From: CAZPXF01 sp964590945
Lineage (GTDB): Bacteria > Bacillota > Clostridia > Lachnospirales > Lachnospiraceae
Length of the DNA: 13,485 nt
Assembly: GCA_964590945.1 (NCBI GenBank)
Contig: CAZPXF010000062.1
Coordinates: forward strand, 1-13,485
Reading direction: 5' to 3'
The notes below the pieces were generated by a model. The model saw only the letters and a list, made by a program, of their open reading frames with translations, was not told the DNA's origin and did not search any database. Positions 5,791 to 13,457 of the stretch are shown piece by piece. The position numbers were made by a program, and so were the translations under genes. Numbering within the stretch: position 1 is the first letter of the stretch; each line of letters begins with the position of its first letter.

Positions 5791-6480
5791 ATGCTGAATT
5801 ATCAAAAAGAAATGGAGAAGATTCTGGATCAGATCACGAAAGAAAAAAAAGTACCAACACTACTGCTTCATAGCTGCTGCGCACCATGCAGCAGCTATGT
5901 TCTTGAGTATCTGTCGGATTTTTTTCAGATTACGGTATTTTATTATAATCCGAATATTTCACCGGAATCGGAATATCGGAAACGGGTGGAAGAACAGAAA
6001 CGCCTGATCTGTGAATTGCCGGTGAAGCATGCGGTTTCTTTTGCAGAGGGAAACTATGACTATCCGAGGTTTCTTGAACTGTCGAAGGGTCTGGAATCTG
6101 TTCCGGAGGGCGGAGAACGCTGCTTTAAGTGTTACCGGCTCCGGCTTACGGAAGCGGCGCAGACAGCGAAGGAGGGCGGGTACGACTATTTTACGACAAC
6201 GCTCAGCATCAGCCCGCTTAAGAAAGCCGACAAGCTCAACGAGATCGGCAAAGAGCTCGCGAAGCAGTACGGCGTACCGTACCTTTTTTCGGATTTTAAG
6301 AAAAGAAACGGATACAAACGTTCCATCGAGCTTTCGCGTGAATATGGACTTTACCGTCAGGATTATTGCGGCTGCAGTTATTCCAGGGCCGGGCGCGAAT
6401 TACAGAAGAGGGGATCCGAAAACAGCCGGAAGAATGAGGATCAAAAGGTTTCAATACTTGCACCGGCAGCTGCAGTGTGA
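5791..6480 (+). CDS. queH: Epoxyqueuosine reductase QueH
   Basis: QueH (formerly DUF208) carries out the last step of queuosine synthesis, reducing epoxyqueuosine to queuosine in the tRNA wobble position. It replaces the cobalamin-dependent QueG in many anaerobes. The cysteine pattern that binds the Fe-S cluster and extra iron is complete: HSCCAPC (Cys29, Cys30, Cys33), RCFKC (Cys111, Cys114) and YCGC (Cys193, Cys195). The middle block TTTLSISPLKKADKLNEIG and the FKKRNGYKRSIELSREYGLYRQ segment are also diagnostic. The protein is 229 aa, and the last 20 residues are a non-conserved hydrophilic tail. TTGAGGA lies about 7 bases before the ATG. No other queuosine genes are nearby, so the step is probably supplied alone or with salvage genes elsewhere. 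Confidence 0.95.
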   Translation: MLNYQKEMEKILDQITKEKKVPTLLLHSCCAPCSSYVLEYLSDFFQITVFYYNPNISPESEYRKRVEEQKRLICELPVKHAVSFAEGNYDYPRFLELSKGLESVPEGGERCFKCYRLRLTEAAQTAKEGGYDYFTTTLSISPLKKADKLNEIGKELAKQYGVPYLFSDFKKRNGYKRSIELSREYGLYRQDYCGCSYSRAGRELQKRGSENSRKNEDQKVSILAPAAAV

Positions 6481-6499
6481 TAAACTTGTCACTATCACA
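6476..6499. promoter_or_regulatory. Inverted repeat upstream of argH
   Basis: TGTGATA (6476-6482) and TATCACA (6493-6499) are perfect inverse copies, 10 bases apart, and GTGA/TCAC is repeated inside. The left arm overlaps the queH stop codon. A TAGAAT hexamer (6502-6507) follows immediately and could be a -10, but no -35 is at the right distance. It could be an operator for a promoter internal to the cluster. Confidence 0.35.
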
Positions 6500-6530
6500 T
6501 TTAGAATAAGAAGCAGAAAGGAAGACAACT

Positions 6531-7913
6531 ATGGCACAGCTTTGGGGCGGACGTTTCACAAAAGAAACGGACCAGCTTGTATATAATTTTAACGCATCTA
6601 TTTCCTTTGACCGGAAATTATACCGGCAGGATATCCGGGGCAGCATTGCTCATGTTACGATGCTTGCAAAGCAGGGGATCCTGACAGAGGAGGAAAAGAA
6701 GGCGATCGTCGAAGGTCTGGAAGGGATTCTTTCTGATGTGGAGAGCGGCAAACTGGAGATCTCCGGGGAATACGAGGATATTCACAGCTTTGTTGAAGCG
6801 AATCTGATCGACCGGATCGGCGATCCGGGAAAGAAATTACATACCGGACGCAGCAGAAACGATCAGGTTGCGCTGGATATGAAGCTTTATACAAGAGATG
6901 AGATCGGGGAGATCGATCAGCTTGTAAAGGAGCTTTTGGAGGTTCTTCTCACCATTATGGAGGAAAATACAGAGACGATCATGCCCGGATTTACACATTT
7001 GCAGAAAGCGCAGCCGATTACGCTGGCTCATCATATGGGGGCTTATTTTGAAATGTTTAAAAGGGACCGGGACCGGCTGGCGGATATCTCGAAGAGGCTG
7101 AATTACTGTCCGCTTGGCTCCGGCGCGCTTGCCGGGACGACATACCCGCTGGATCGGGAGTATACGGCGGAGCTTCTTGATTTCGCGGGCGCAACTCTGA
7201 ACAGTATGGATTCCGTTTCAGACCGCGATTATCTGATCGAGCTGTTGTCGGCGATGTCTACGATCATGATGCATCTCAGCCGTTTTTCTGAGGAGGTCAT
7301 CATCTGGAACTCCAATGAATACCGCTTTGTCGAGATCGACGATGCATACAGCACGGGAAGCAGTATCATGCCGCAGAAGAAGAATCCGGATATCGCGGAG
7401 CTTGTACGCGGGAAGACAGGACGTGTATATGGCGCGCTGATGGGACTGCTCACAACAATGAAGGGGATTCCGCTGGCATACAACAAGGATATGCAGGAAG
7501 ATAAAGAACTGTTTTTTGACGCGGTCGATACGGTCAAGGGATGTCTGGCGCTGTTTACCGGTATGATGCGCACGATGAAGTTTAACAACGATGTGATGGA
7601 TAAGAGCGCGCGGCATGGATTTACCAACGCGACGGATGCGGCGGATTATCTTGTCAATCACGGCGTACCGTTCCGGGACGCGCACGGAATCGTCGGGCAG
7701 CTTGTCCTTTACTGTATCGGGAAAGATATTGCGCTGGATGATATGTCTCTGGAAGAATACAAGGCGATTTCTCCTGTTTTCGAGGAGGATATTTACGATG
7801 CGATCCGTATGGAGACCTGCGTAAGTAAACGTACAACGATCGGCGCGCCGGGCAGGGCGGCGATGGAGAAGGTGATTGAGATTCAGAGGGCATACCTTCA
7901 TCCGGAGGCATAA
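6531..7913 (+). CDS. argH: Argininosuccinate lyase
   Basis: ArgH splits argininosuccinate into arginine and fumarate, the last step of arginine synthesis, and acts in the cytosol as a homotetramer. The protein is 460 aa, the normal length, and full. It opens with the typical LWGGRF. TGRSRNDQ (105-112), THLQKAQP (155-162) and the fumarate lyase signature GSSIMPQKKNPD (276-287, with the catalytic serine) are all present. AAAGGAAG lies about 8 bases before the ATG. It comes 50 bases after queH and 45 before asd. No argG, argF or other arginine gene is in the window, so this copy is separated from the rest of its pathway. Confidence 0.97.
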   Translation: MAQLWGGRFTKETDQLVYNFNASISFDRKLYRQDIRGSIAHVTMLAKQGILTEEEKKAIVEGLEGILSDVESGKLEISGEYEDIHSFVEANLIDRIGDPGKKLHTGRSRNDQVALDMKLYTRDEIGEIDQLVKELLEVLLTIMEENTETIMPGFTHLQKAQPITLAHHMGAYFEMFKRDRDRLADISKRLNYCPLGSGALAGTTYPLDREYTAELLDFAGATLNSMDSVSDRDYLIELLSAMSTIMMHLSRFSEEVIIWNSNEYRFVEIDDAYSTGSSIMPQKKNPDIAELVRGKTGRVYGALMGLLTTMKGIPLAYNKDMQEDKELFFDAVDTVKGCLALFTGMMRTMKFNNDVMDKSARHGFTNATDAADYLVNHGVPFRDAHGIVGQLVLYCIGKDIALDDMSLEEYKAISPVFEEDIYDAIRMETCVSKRTTIGAPGRAAMEKVIEIQRAYLHPEA

Positions 7914-7958
7914 CAGATCCGCAAAGGAAAGACATAATAGATAAGAGAGGTTATAAAA

Positions 7959-9044
7959 ATGGATCAGAAATTAAAGGTTGGGATTTTAGGAGCAACAGGT
8001 ATGGTTGGGCAAAGGTTTCTTTCTCTTTTGGAGGAGCATCCGTGGTTTGACGTTGTTGCTGTAGCTGCAAGTCCGCGTTCCGCAGGGAAGACGTACGAGG
8101 AAGCTGTTGGCGGACGCTGGAAGATGACAACGCCGATGCCTGAGAAGGTGAAAAATCTTGTTGTTCTGAATGTCAATGAGGTCGACAGGGTTGCATCTGA
8201 AGTTGATTTTGTATTCAGCGCTGTAGATATGTCAAAGGAGGAGATCCGTGCGATCGAGGACGCCTATGCGAAGACAGAGACTCCGGTCGTGTCCAATAAC
8301 AGCGCGCACCGCTGGACGCCGGATGTTCCGATGGTAGTACCGGAGATCAACCCGGAGCATTTTGAAGTGATCGAGGCGCAGAAGAAACGTCTTGGAACAA
8401 CAAGAGGATTTGTAGCAGTAAAGCCGAACTGTTCGATTCAGAGCTATGCTCCGGCCCTCACGGCATGGAAGAAGTTCGAGCCGACTGAGGTCGTGGCTAC
8501 AACATATCAGGCGATATCCGGCGCCGGCAAGACATTTAAGGATTGGCCGGAGATGGAGGGAAATATCATCCCGTACATCGGCGGCGAGGAAGAGAAGAGC
8601 GAGCAGGAGCCGCTTCGTATCTGGGGCAAGGTTGAGAACGGAGAGATCGTCAAGGCGGAACGCCCTGTCATTACAACGCAGTGTATCCGCGTCCCGGTAT
8701 TAAACGGACATACGGCTGCCGTATTTGTAAAATTTGCAAAGGATCCTGCAAAGGAAGAGCTGATCGACGCACTTGTGAATTTCAAGGGACTCCCGCAGGA
8801 GCTTGGGCTTCCGAGCGCTCCAAAGCAGTTTATCCAGTATCTTGAGGAGGATAACCGTCCGCAGGTGAGCCTGGATGTGGATTATGAAAATGGCATGGGT
8901 ATTTCAATCGGAAGACTCCGCAAGGATAAGATTTATGATTGGAAATTCGTGGGTCTTTCCCACAATACGATCCGCGGCGCGGCGGGGGGAGCGATCCTCT
9001 GCGCGGAGGCGCTGACGGCAAAGGGATATATTCAGGCGAAATGA
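7959..9044 (+). CDS. asd: Aspartate-semialdehyde dehydrogenase (archaeal/fungal-type)
   Basis: Asd reduces aspartyl phosphate to aspartate semialdehyde with NADPH, the branch point to lysine, diaminopimelate, threonine and methionine. The N-terminal dinucleotide-binding loop GILGATGMVGQRF is at residues 8-20. The catalytic cysteine is Cys158 in KPNCSIQ, and the catalytic histidine is probably His251 in NGHTAAVF. SPRSAGKTYEEAVGGRWK and the NCSIQ wording place it in the archaeal/fungal group rather than the classic proteobacterial group; this group is common in Clostridia. At 361 aa it is complete. AGAGAGG lies about 10 bases before the ATG. It is 45 bases after argH. Confidence 0.95.
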   Translation: MDQKLKVGILGATGMVGQRFLSLLEEHPWFDVVAVAASPRSAGKTYEEAVGGRWKMTTPMPEKVKNLVVLNVNEVDRVASEVDFVFSAVDMSKEEIRAIEDAYAKTETPVVSNNSAHRWTPDVPMVVPEINPEHFEVIEAQKKRLGTTRGFVAVKPNCSIQSYAPALTAWKKFEPTEVVATTYQAISGAGKTFKDWPEMEGNIIPYIGGEEEKSEQEPLRIWGKVENGEIVKAERPVITTQCIRVPVLNGHTAAVFVKFAKDPAKEELIDALVNFKGLPQELGLPSAPKQFIQYLEEDNRPQVSLDVDYENGMGISIGRLRKDKIYDWKFVGLSHNTIRGAAGGAILCAEALTAKGYIQAK

Positions 9045-9068
9045 TCTGGTAAAGGGGTTTTCGTTTTC

Positions 9069-11111
9069 ATGGGAAAACAGTTGTTTATAGCGGAAAAGCC
9101 AGGCGTTGCAGCAGAATTTGCCAGGGCGCTTGGTTTTTCTGCCGTCAGAAAAAAAGACGGATACATGGAATCGGATCAGACGGTTGTGACATGGTGTGTC
9201 GGGCATCTTGTTACGATGAGTTATCCGGAAGCTTATGACGAAAAATATAAAAGATGGCGGCTGGATACGCTGCCTTTTATACCGGAGGAATATTTATATG
9301 AGGTTATCCCTGCGGTGAAAAAACAATTTGATATTGTGAGCAGGCTTCTGAACCGTCCGGACGTCGACACGATCTATGTCTGTACCGATTCCGGGCGCGA
9401 AGGAGAATATATTTACCGCCTTGTCGAACAGATGGCGGGGGTAAAAGGGAAAAAACGTAAGCGTGTCTGGATCGATTCCCAGACGGAGGAGGAAATTCTC
9501 CGCGGAATACGGGAAGCTAAGGATCTGGAGGAATATGATAATTTAAGCGCATCCGCATATCTTCGCGCCAAAGAGGATTATCTGATGGGGATCAACTTTT
9601 CACGTCTCCTGACACTAAAATACGGGAACAGCGTGGCTTCCTTTCTGAATCAGAAGTATACGGTGATCTCTGTCGGACGGGTTATGACGTGTGTCCTTGG
9701 TATGGTTGTAAGACGTGAGCGGGAGATTCGCGGGTTTGTCAGGACACCGTTTTACCGCGTCATGAACCAGATGGAATTTGAAGGGAGCAGTATCGAGGGC
9801 GAATGGAGGTCTGCTCCGGGGTCAAAATATTTTGAGACTCCCGCCCTCTACAAAGAAAACGGCTTCAGGGAAAAAGCGACGGCGGAGAAATTGATTTCTT
9901 ATTTGCAGGAAGAACAACCGATGAAAGCGGCCGTGAAGGCTGTGGAGAAGAAGAAGGAAAAGAAAAATCCGCCGCTTCTCTATAACCTGGCGGAACTTCA
10001 AAACCAGTGTTCCAAAAGCTTTAAGATCAGCCCGGACGAGACTCTTCAGATCGTTCAGGAATTGTATGAGAAAAAGCTGGTGACCTATCCAAGAACGGAT
10101 GCGCGTGTGCTCTCAACTGCCGTGGCAAAGGAGATCACCGGAAATCTCAACGGATTGTCAAAGTATGATCCGGTGAAACCATATGTCTTCGAGATCGCAC
10201 AGATGGGAAGCCATAAGAATCTTGCAAAGACAAGGTATGTCAATGACAAACAGATCACAGACCATTATGCGATCATTCCGACGGGGCAGGGCCTGTCGGC
10301 GCTTCGATCCGTCTCAAAGACTGCCCGGGGGGTCTACGATCTCATTGTGCGCAGATTCCTGAGTATTTTCTATCCTCCGGCTGTCTACCAAAAGATCAAT
10401 ATAACGGCAGTACAGCGGACCGAAAGCTTTTTTGCAGGATGCAGGGTTCTGCTTGAGGAAGGTTATCTGAAAGTGTCCGGGACGAATGTAAATCGTTCGA
10501 AAGACAGCGCAGATGGAAAAGAACGCATCCGGCCCGAGGGGGATCCAAAAGATGAATCAGAGGATAGCTCCAATAATGATATGACGGTACTTTTGAAGAT
10601 CAAAAAGGGTATGGAACTTCCGGTCAGGAGGCTTTTTATTAAGGAAGGGGAGACGACTCCTCCAAAACGCTACAATTCCGGTTCTATGATACTTGCGATG
10701 GAAAATGCAGGGCAGCTGATTGAGGACGAGGAGCTGCGCGCGCAGATCAAAGGAAGCGGCATCGGAACCAGTGCGACAAGGGCGGAGATATTGAAAAAAC
10801 TTGTGAACATCAAGTATCTTTCTCTGAACAAAAAAACGCAGGTGATCACCCCGACGCAGCTTGGAGAAATGATCTTTGATGTGGTAAATTCCTCAATCCG
10901 CCCGCTTCTCAATCCGGAGCTCACTGCAAGCTGGGAAAAGGGACTGACCTATGTGGCGGAAGGTTCTATCACCTCGGACGAATATATGGTAAAATTAGAA
11001 AAGTTCATCCGGCAGAGAACGGATGCGGTCATAAATCTGAATAATCAGTATATGCTGAGGCAGCTTTTCAATGCTTCCGCAGAATATTATAAGAAAGGAA
11101 AGAAGTCATGA
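9069..11111 (+). CDS. topB: Type IA DNA topoisomerase, TopB (topoisomerase III)-like
   Basis: This enzyme cuts one DNA strand through a tyrosine and passes the other, decatenating replication or recombination intermediates. The toprim domain starts with IAEKPG (catalytic Glu9) and has TDSGREGE at residues 106-113. The usual second Asp of DxD is Gly, as in plasmid TraE-type topoisomerases, if I recall that group correctly. The active-site tyrosine is Tyr340 in VTYPRTD. GSGIGTSATRAEILKKL and LTASWEKGL mark the C-terminal part. There are no zinc-finger repeats, unlike TopA. A hydrophilic, low-complexity segment of about 35 residues (about 472-505, rich in Asp, Glu, Ser, Lys) interrupts the domain. 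Length is 680 aa. AAAGGGG lies 11 bases before the ATG. The gene follows asd by 24 bases and overlaps the next by 4. Confidence 0.9.
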   Translation: MGKQLFIAEKPGVAAEFARALGFSAVRKKDGYMESDQTVVTWCVGHLVTMSYPEAYDEKYKRWRLDTLPFIPEEYLYEVIPAVKKQFDIVSRLLNRPDVDTIYVCTDSGREGEYIYRLVEQMAGVKGKKRKRVWIDSQTEEEILRGIREAKDLEEYDNLSASAYLRAKEDYLMGINFSRLLTLKYGNSVASFLNQKYTVISVGRVMTCVLGMVVRREREIRGFVRTPFYRVMNQMEFEGSSIEGEWRSAPGSKYFETPALYKENGFREKATAEKLISYLQEEQPMKAAVKAVEKKKEKKNPPLLYNLAELQNQCSKSFKISPDETLQIVQELYEKKLVTYPRTDARVLSTAVAKEITGNLNGLSKYDPVKPYVFEIAQMGSHKNLAKTRYVNDKQITDHYAIIPTGQGLSALRSVSKTARGVYDLIVRRFLSIFYPPAVYQKINITAVQRTESFFAGCRVLLEEGYLKVSGTNVNRSKDSADGKERIRPEGDPKDESEDSSNNDMTVLLKIKKGMELPVRRLFIKEGETTPPKRYNSGSMILAMENAGQLIEDEELRAQIKGSGIGTSATRAEILKKLVNIKYLSLNKKTQVITPTQLGEMIFDVVNSSIRPLLNPELTASWEKGLTYVAEGSITSDEYMVKLEKFIRQRTDAVINLNNQYMLRQLFNASAEYYKKGKKS

Positions 11112-11779
11112 AAGAATTAACAGTCCAGGAACTGTACAGTCTGGATCAGACGATCGCCAGAGAGCTTTTGGAGAGCGTAACCTATCCATGGGAGGCGCTG
11201 CCGAAGATCGGCGCCTTTATCGTGAAACTGGGGAAAACGCTTCCAAAGGATGAATATGAAGAGATCGGAGAGCAGATCTGGGCGGCGAAGAGCGCTGTGA
11301 TCGCGCCGACCGCATTTATCAAAGGTCCTGCGATCATCGGCAGGGAAGCAGAGGTGCGTCACTGTGCCTTTATCCGGGGAAACGCCATCGTAGGGGAAGG
11401 AGCGGTCGTAGGTAATTCTACGGAGCTTAAAAATGTTATCCTGTTTAATAAGGTGCAGGTTCCGCATTACAATTATGTCGGGGATTCCATCCTTGGATTC
11501 CGGGCGCATATGGGAGCCGGTTCCATCACATCCAATGTGAAGTCAGACAAGAAGCTCGTCGTCCTCAAAACGCCGGAAGGAAATATTGAGACCGGGATCA
11601 AAAAATTCGGCGCAATGCTCGGAGACTATGTGGAGATCGGGTGCGGAACGGTTATGAACCCTGGAAGCGTCATAGGGAAAAATACGAATATTTATCCGCT
11701 TTCCATGGTGCGAGGCTATGTTGCGGCCAACAGTATTTACAAAAAACAAGGCGAGATCGTTCAGAAGCAGGATGATTGA
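11108..11779 (+). CDS. Left-handed beta-helix (hexapeptide) acyltransferase-like protein, GlmU C-domain-like
   Basis: The 223-aa protein has an N-terminal helical segment (1-60) and then hexapeptide repeats (about 62-195) such as AVIAPTAFIKGPAIIG and GNAIVGEGAVVG, which form a left-handed beta-helix. VPHYNYVGDSILG with His120, then AHMGAGSITSNVKSD, aligns by eye with the acetyltransferase domain of GlmU, where the equivalent His is catalytic. The uridyltransferase domain of GlmU is absent. Such proteins are often annotated as UDP-N-acetylglucosamine pyrophosphorylase, which the missing domain does not support. Sugar-nucleotide or amino-sugar acetylation is a reasonable guess. ATG overlaps the topoisomerase stop (ATGA, 11108-11111) and AAAGGA lies 8 bases upstream, so translation is probably coupled. 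No obvious terminator follows. Confidence 0.85.
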   Translation: MKELTVQELYSLDQTIARELLESVTYPWEALPKIGAFIVKLGKTLPKDEYEEIGEQIWAAKSAVIAPTAFIKGPAIIGREAEVRHCAFIRGNAIVGEGAVVGNSTELKNVILFNKVQVPHYNYVGDSILGFRAHMGAGSITSNVKSDKKLVVLKTPEGNIETGIKKFGAMLGDYVEIGCGTVMNPGSVIGKNTNIYPLSMVRGYVAANSIYKKQGEIVQKQDD

Positions 11780-11816
11780 TCCGGGAAATGCTCCTTCTTT
11801 GTTAAAAAAATTTTTC

Positions 11817-11863
11817 GATGGAATTTGACATATCACATGTTCTGTGGTATGATAAATTCCATC
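11817..11863. promoter_or_regulatory. Extended dyad enclosing the symporter promoter
   Basis: GATGGAATTT (11817-11826) and AAATTCCATC (11854-11863) are perfect inverse copies. Inside them, CATATCACA (11829-11837) faces TGTGGTATG (11843-11851) with one mismatch. Both share a centre at 11840, so 18 of 23 opposed positions pair. The inner arms cover the promoter spacer and parts of both hexamers. It looks like a composite operator for a dimeric or tetrameric repressor or activator. Confidence 0.75.
11825..11853 (+). promoter_or_regulatory. Near-consensus sigma-A promoter of the symporter gene
   Basis: TTGACA (11825-11830), 17 bases, then TATGAT (11848-11853) preceded by TGG, an extended -10. 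Transcription would begin near 11860, leaving a leader of about 74 bases. This is the strongest promoter in the window by hexamer match, and it lies within a symmetric dyad, so it is probably controlled. Confidence 0.85.
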
Positions 11864-11864
11864 A

Positions 11865-11901
11865 AACGCTTCAACGGTTTAAAGCGTTGTGGTTTAAACC
11901 G
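11865..11901 (+). promoter_or_regulatory. Overlapping inverted and direct repeats in the symporter leader
   Basis: Two stems cannot form together. AACGCTT (11865-11871) pairs with AAGCGTT (11882-11888). CGGTTTAAA (11875-11883) pairs with TTTAAACCG (11893-11901). A near-exact direct repeat GGTTTAAAGCG / GGTTTAAACCG begins at 11876 and 11891, a 15-base offset, and GGTTTAAACC is itself a palindrome. The AAGCGTT cores resemble the centre of LacI/CcpA-family operators (cre) without matching fully at the edges. No T run follows, so a simple attenuator is unlikely. Confidence 0.6.
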
Positions 11902-11933
11902 CTAAACAATATGAGCAAGAGAGGGAGAGAAAA

Positions 11934-13457
11934 ATGTTGATTAAAATTTTATTGCTGATCATCTTTTTCGGCGTTATGATCGGAATCGGTTTGTATAGCA
12001 GAAAGCATACGGCAAGTGTTGACGGCTTTGTGCTTGGCGGAAGGTCTGTCGGGCCATGGCTTACGGCATTCGCATATGGAACTTCCTACTTTTCAGCCGT
12101 AGTATTTGTCGGGTATGCCGGACAGTTCGGCTGGAAATACGGGCTTTCAGCTACATGGATCGGCCTTGGGAATGCGATCATCGGGAGTCTGCTCGCATGG
12201 GTTGTGCTGGGAAGAAGAACCCGCGTTATGAGTCAGCATCTGGAATCGCGGACAATGCCGGATTATTTTGGAAGCCGCTACAACAGCAAGAGTCTTCGGA
12301 TCGTAGCCTCTGCGATCGTGTTTATTTTCCTTGTGCCTTATACGGCGTCCGTATACAATGGCTTGTCCAGACTTTTTACAATGGCGTTCTCTATTCCGTA
12401 TCAGGTGTGCGTGCTCGTCATGGCGGCGCTGACGGCGGTATATGTTATCCTTGGCGGATATGTGGCCACGGCGATGAATGATTTTATACAGGGAATCATC
12501 ATGCTTGTCGGAATCTGTGCAGTTATCGCCGCAGTTTTAAGCGGCCAGGGAGGATTTATCCATGCGATCACGGAGATGTCTCAAATGACAAGCGATGTGC
12601 CTGTGACAGAGGGAATGCAGGGGGCGTTTACATCCTTCTTCGGGCCGGATCCTTTGAATCTTCTTGGCGTAGTTATCCTGACGTCTCTTGGAACATGGGG
12701 ACTGCCGCAGATGATACAGAAGTTTTATGCGATCAAAGATGAGAAGGCTGTTCAGACCGGAACAATCATTTCCACGTTGTTTGCTGTTGTAGTTTCCGGC
12801 GGATGTTATTTCCTGGGCGGATTCGGACGTCTGTTTGACAATCCTTCTATTTATAATGAAGAAACGGGAGCGGTTATGTATGATACGATTGTTCCGTTTA
12901 TGCTTTCAACGATCCCGGACGTTTTGATCGGGATAGTAATTGTGCTGGTATTGTCCGCATCGATGTCAACACTGTCGTCGCTGGTTCTGACGTCCAGCTC
13001 CACGCTGACGCTTGATTTTCTGAAGGACAACATCATCAAAGATATGAATGAAAAGAAGCAGGTGCGTATTATGCAGGTGCTGATCGTATTCTTTATCGTG
13101 CTCTCTGTTGTACTTGCGCTTGATCCGCCGACGTTTATCGCGCAGCTTATGGGTATTTCATGGGGCGCGCTTGCAGGAGCATTCCTGGCGCCGTTTATGT
13201 ACGGATTGTACTGGAAAGGCGTTACAAGAGCGGCTGTCTGGGCAAGCTTTATCTGGGGCATCGGCCTTACCGTATTGAATATTCAGTTTGCATTTTTCGC
13301 TTCTCCGATCAATGCAGGAGCGGCGGCAATGATCGGCGGACTTATCATCGTTCCGGTTGTCAGCCTTGTTACCCCGAAGCTTGATAAAGCGGTCGTAGAT
13401 GAGATTTTTACCTGCTATGACGAAAAGGTGGAAACATCGAAGAAGAAATCACTTTAA
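11934..13457 (+). CDS. Sodium:solute symporter family protein (SSS, TC 2.A.21)
   Basis: This is a 507-aa integral membrane symporter of the PutP/PanF/SGLT fold with about 13 hydrophobic segments, starting with MLIKILLLIIFFGVMIGIGL. The second segment is AFAYGTSYFSAVVFVGYAG (46-64). The family signature GGYVATAMNDFIQG is at 175-188. GTWGLPQMIQKFYAIKDEK is at 254-272, like the PutP segment GYFGQPHI. The sodium-site helix has SASMSTLSS (342-350) and SSSTLTLDF (355-363), close to PutP. The substrate is not readable: proline, pantothenate, a sugar or other organic solute are all possible. GGGAG lies about 6 bases before the ATG. It has its own promoter and elaborate control region and is probably transcribed separately from the genes upstream. 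Confidence 0.92.
   Translation: MLIKILLLIIFFGVMIGIGLYSRKHTASVDGFVLGGRSVGPWLTAFAYGTSYFSAVVFVGYAGQFGWKYGLSATWIGLGNAIIGSLLAWVVLGRRTRVMSQHLESRTMPDYFGSRYNSKSLRIVASAIVFIFLVPYTASVYNGLSRLFTMAFSIPYQVCVLVMAALTAVYVILGGYVATAMNDFIQGIIMLVGICAVIAAVLSGQGGFIHAITEMSQMTSDVPVTEGMQGAFTSFFGPDPLNLLGVVILTSLGTWGLPQMIQKFYAIKDEKAVQTGTIISTLFAVVVSGGCYFLGGFGRLFDNPSIYNEETGAVMYDTIVPFMLSTIPDVLIGIVIVLVLSASMSTLSSLVLTSSSTLTLDFLKDNIIKDMNEKKQVRIMQVLIVFFIVLSVVLALDPPTFIAQLMGISWGALAGAFLAPFMYGLYWKGVTRAAVWASFIWGIGLTVLNIQFAFFASPINAGAAAMIGGLIIVPVVSLVTPKLDKAVVDEIFTCYDEKVETSKKKSL

Noticed and set aside
6029..6586. Plus-strand 185-codon frame overlapping queH and argH
   Set aside because: It is Arg-rich shadow translation of the queH and argH genes in another frame.
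7218..7901. Minus-strand 227-codon frame opposite argH
   Set aside because: It is antisense to a highly conserved gene, and its length reflects codon bias of argH.
11800..11816. A7T5 tract after the beta-helix gene as a terminator
   Set aside because: No GC-containing stem precedes it; it more likely acts as an AT-rich element upstream of the symporter promoter.
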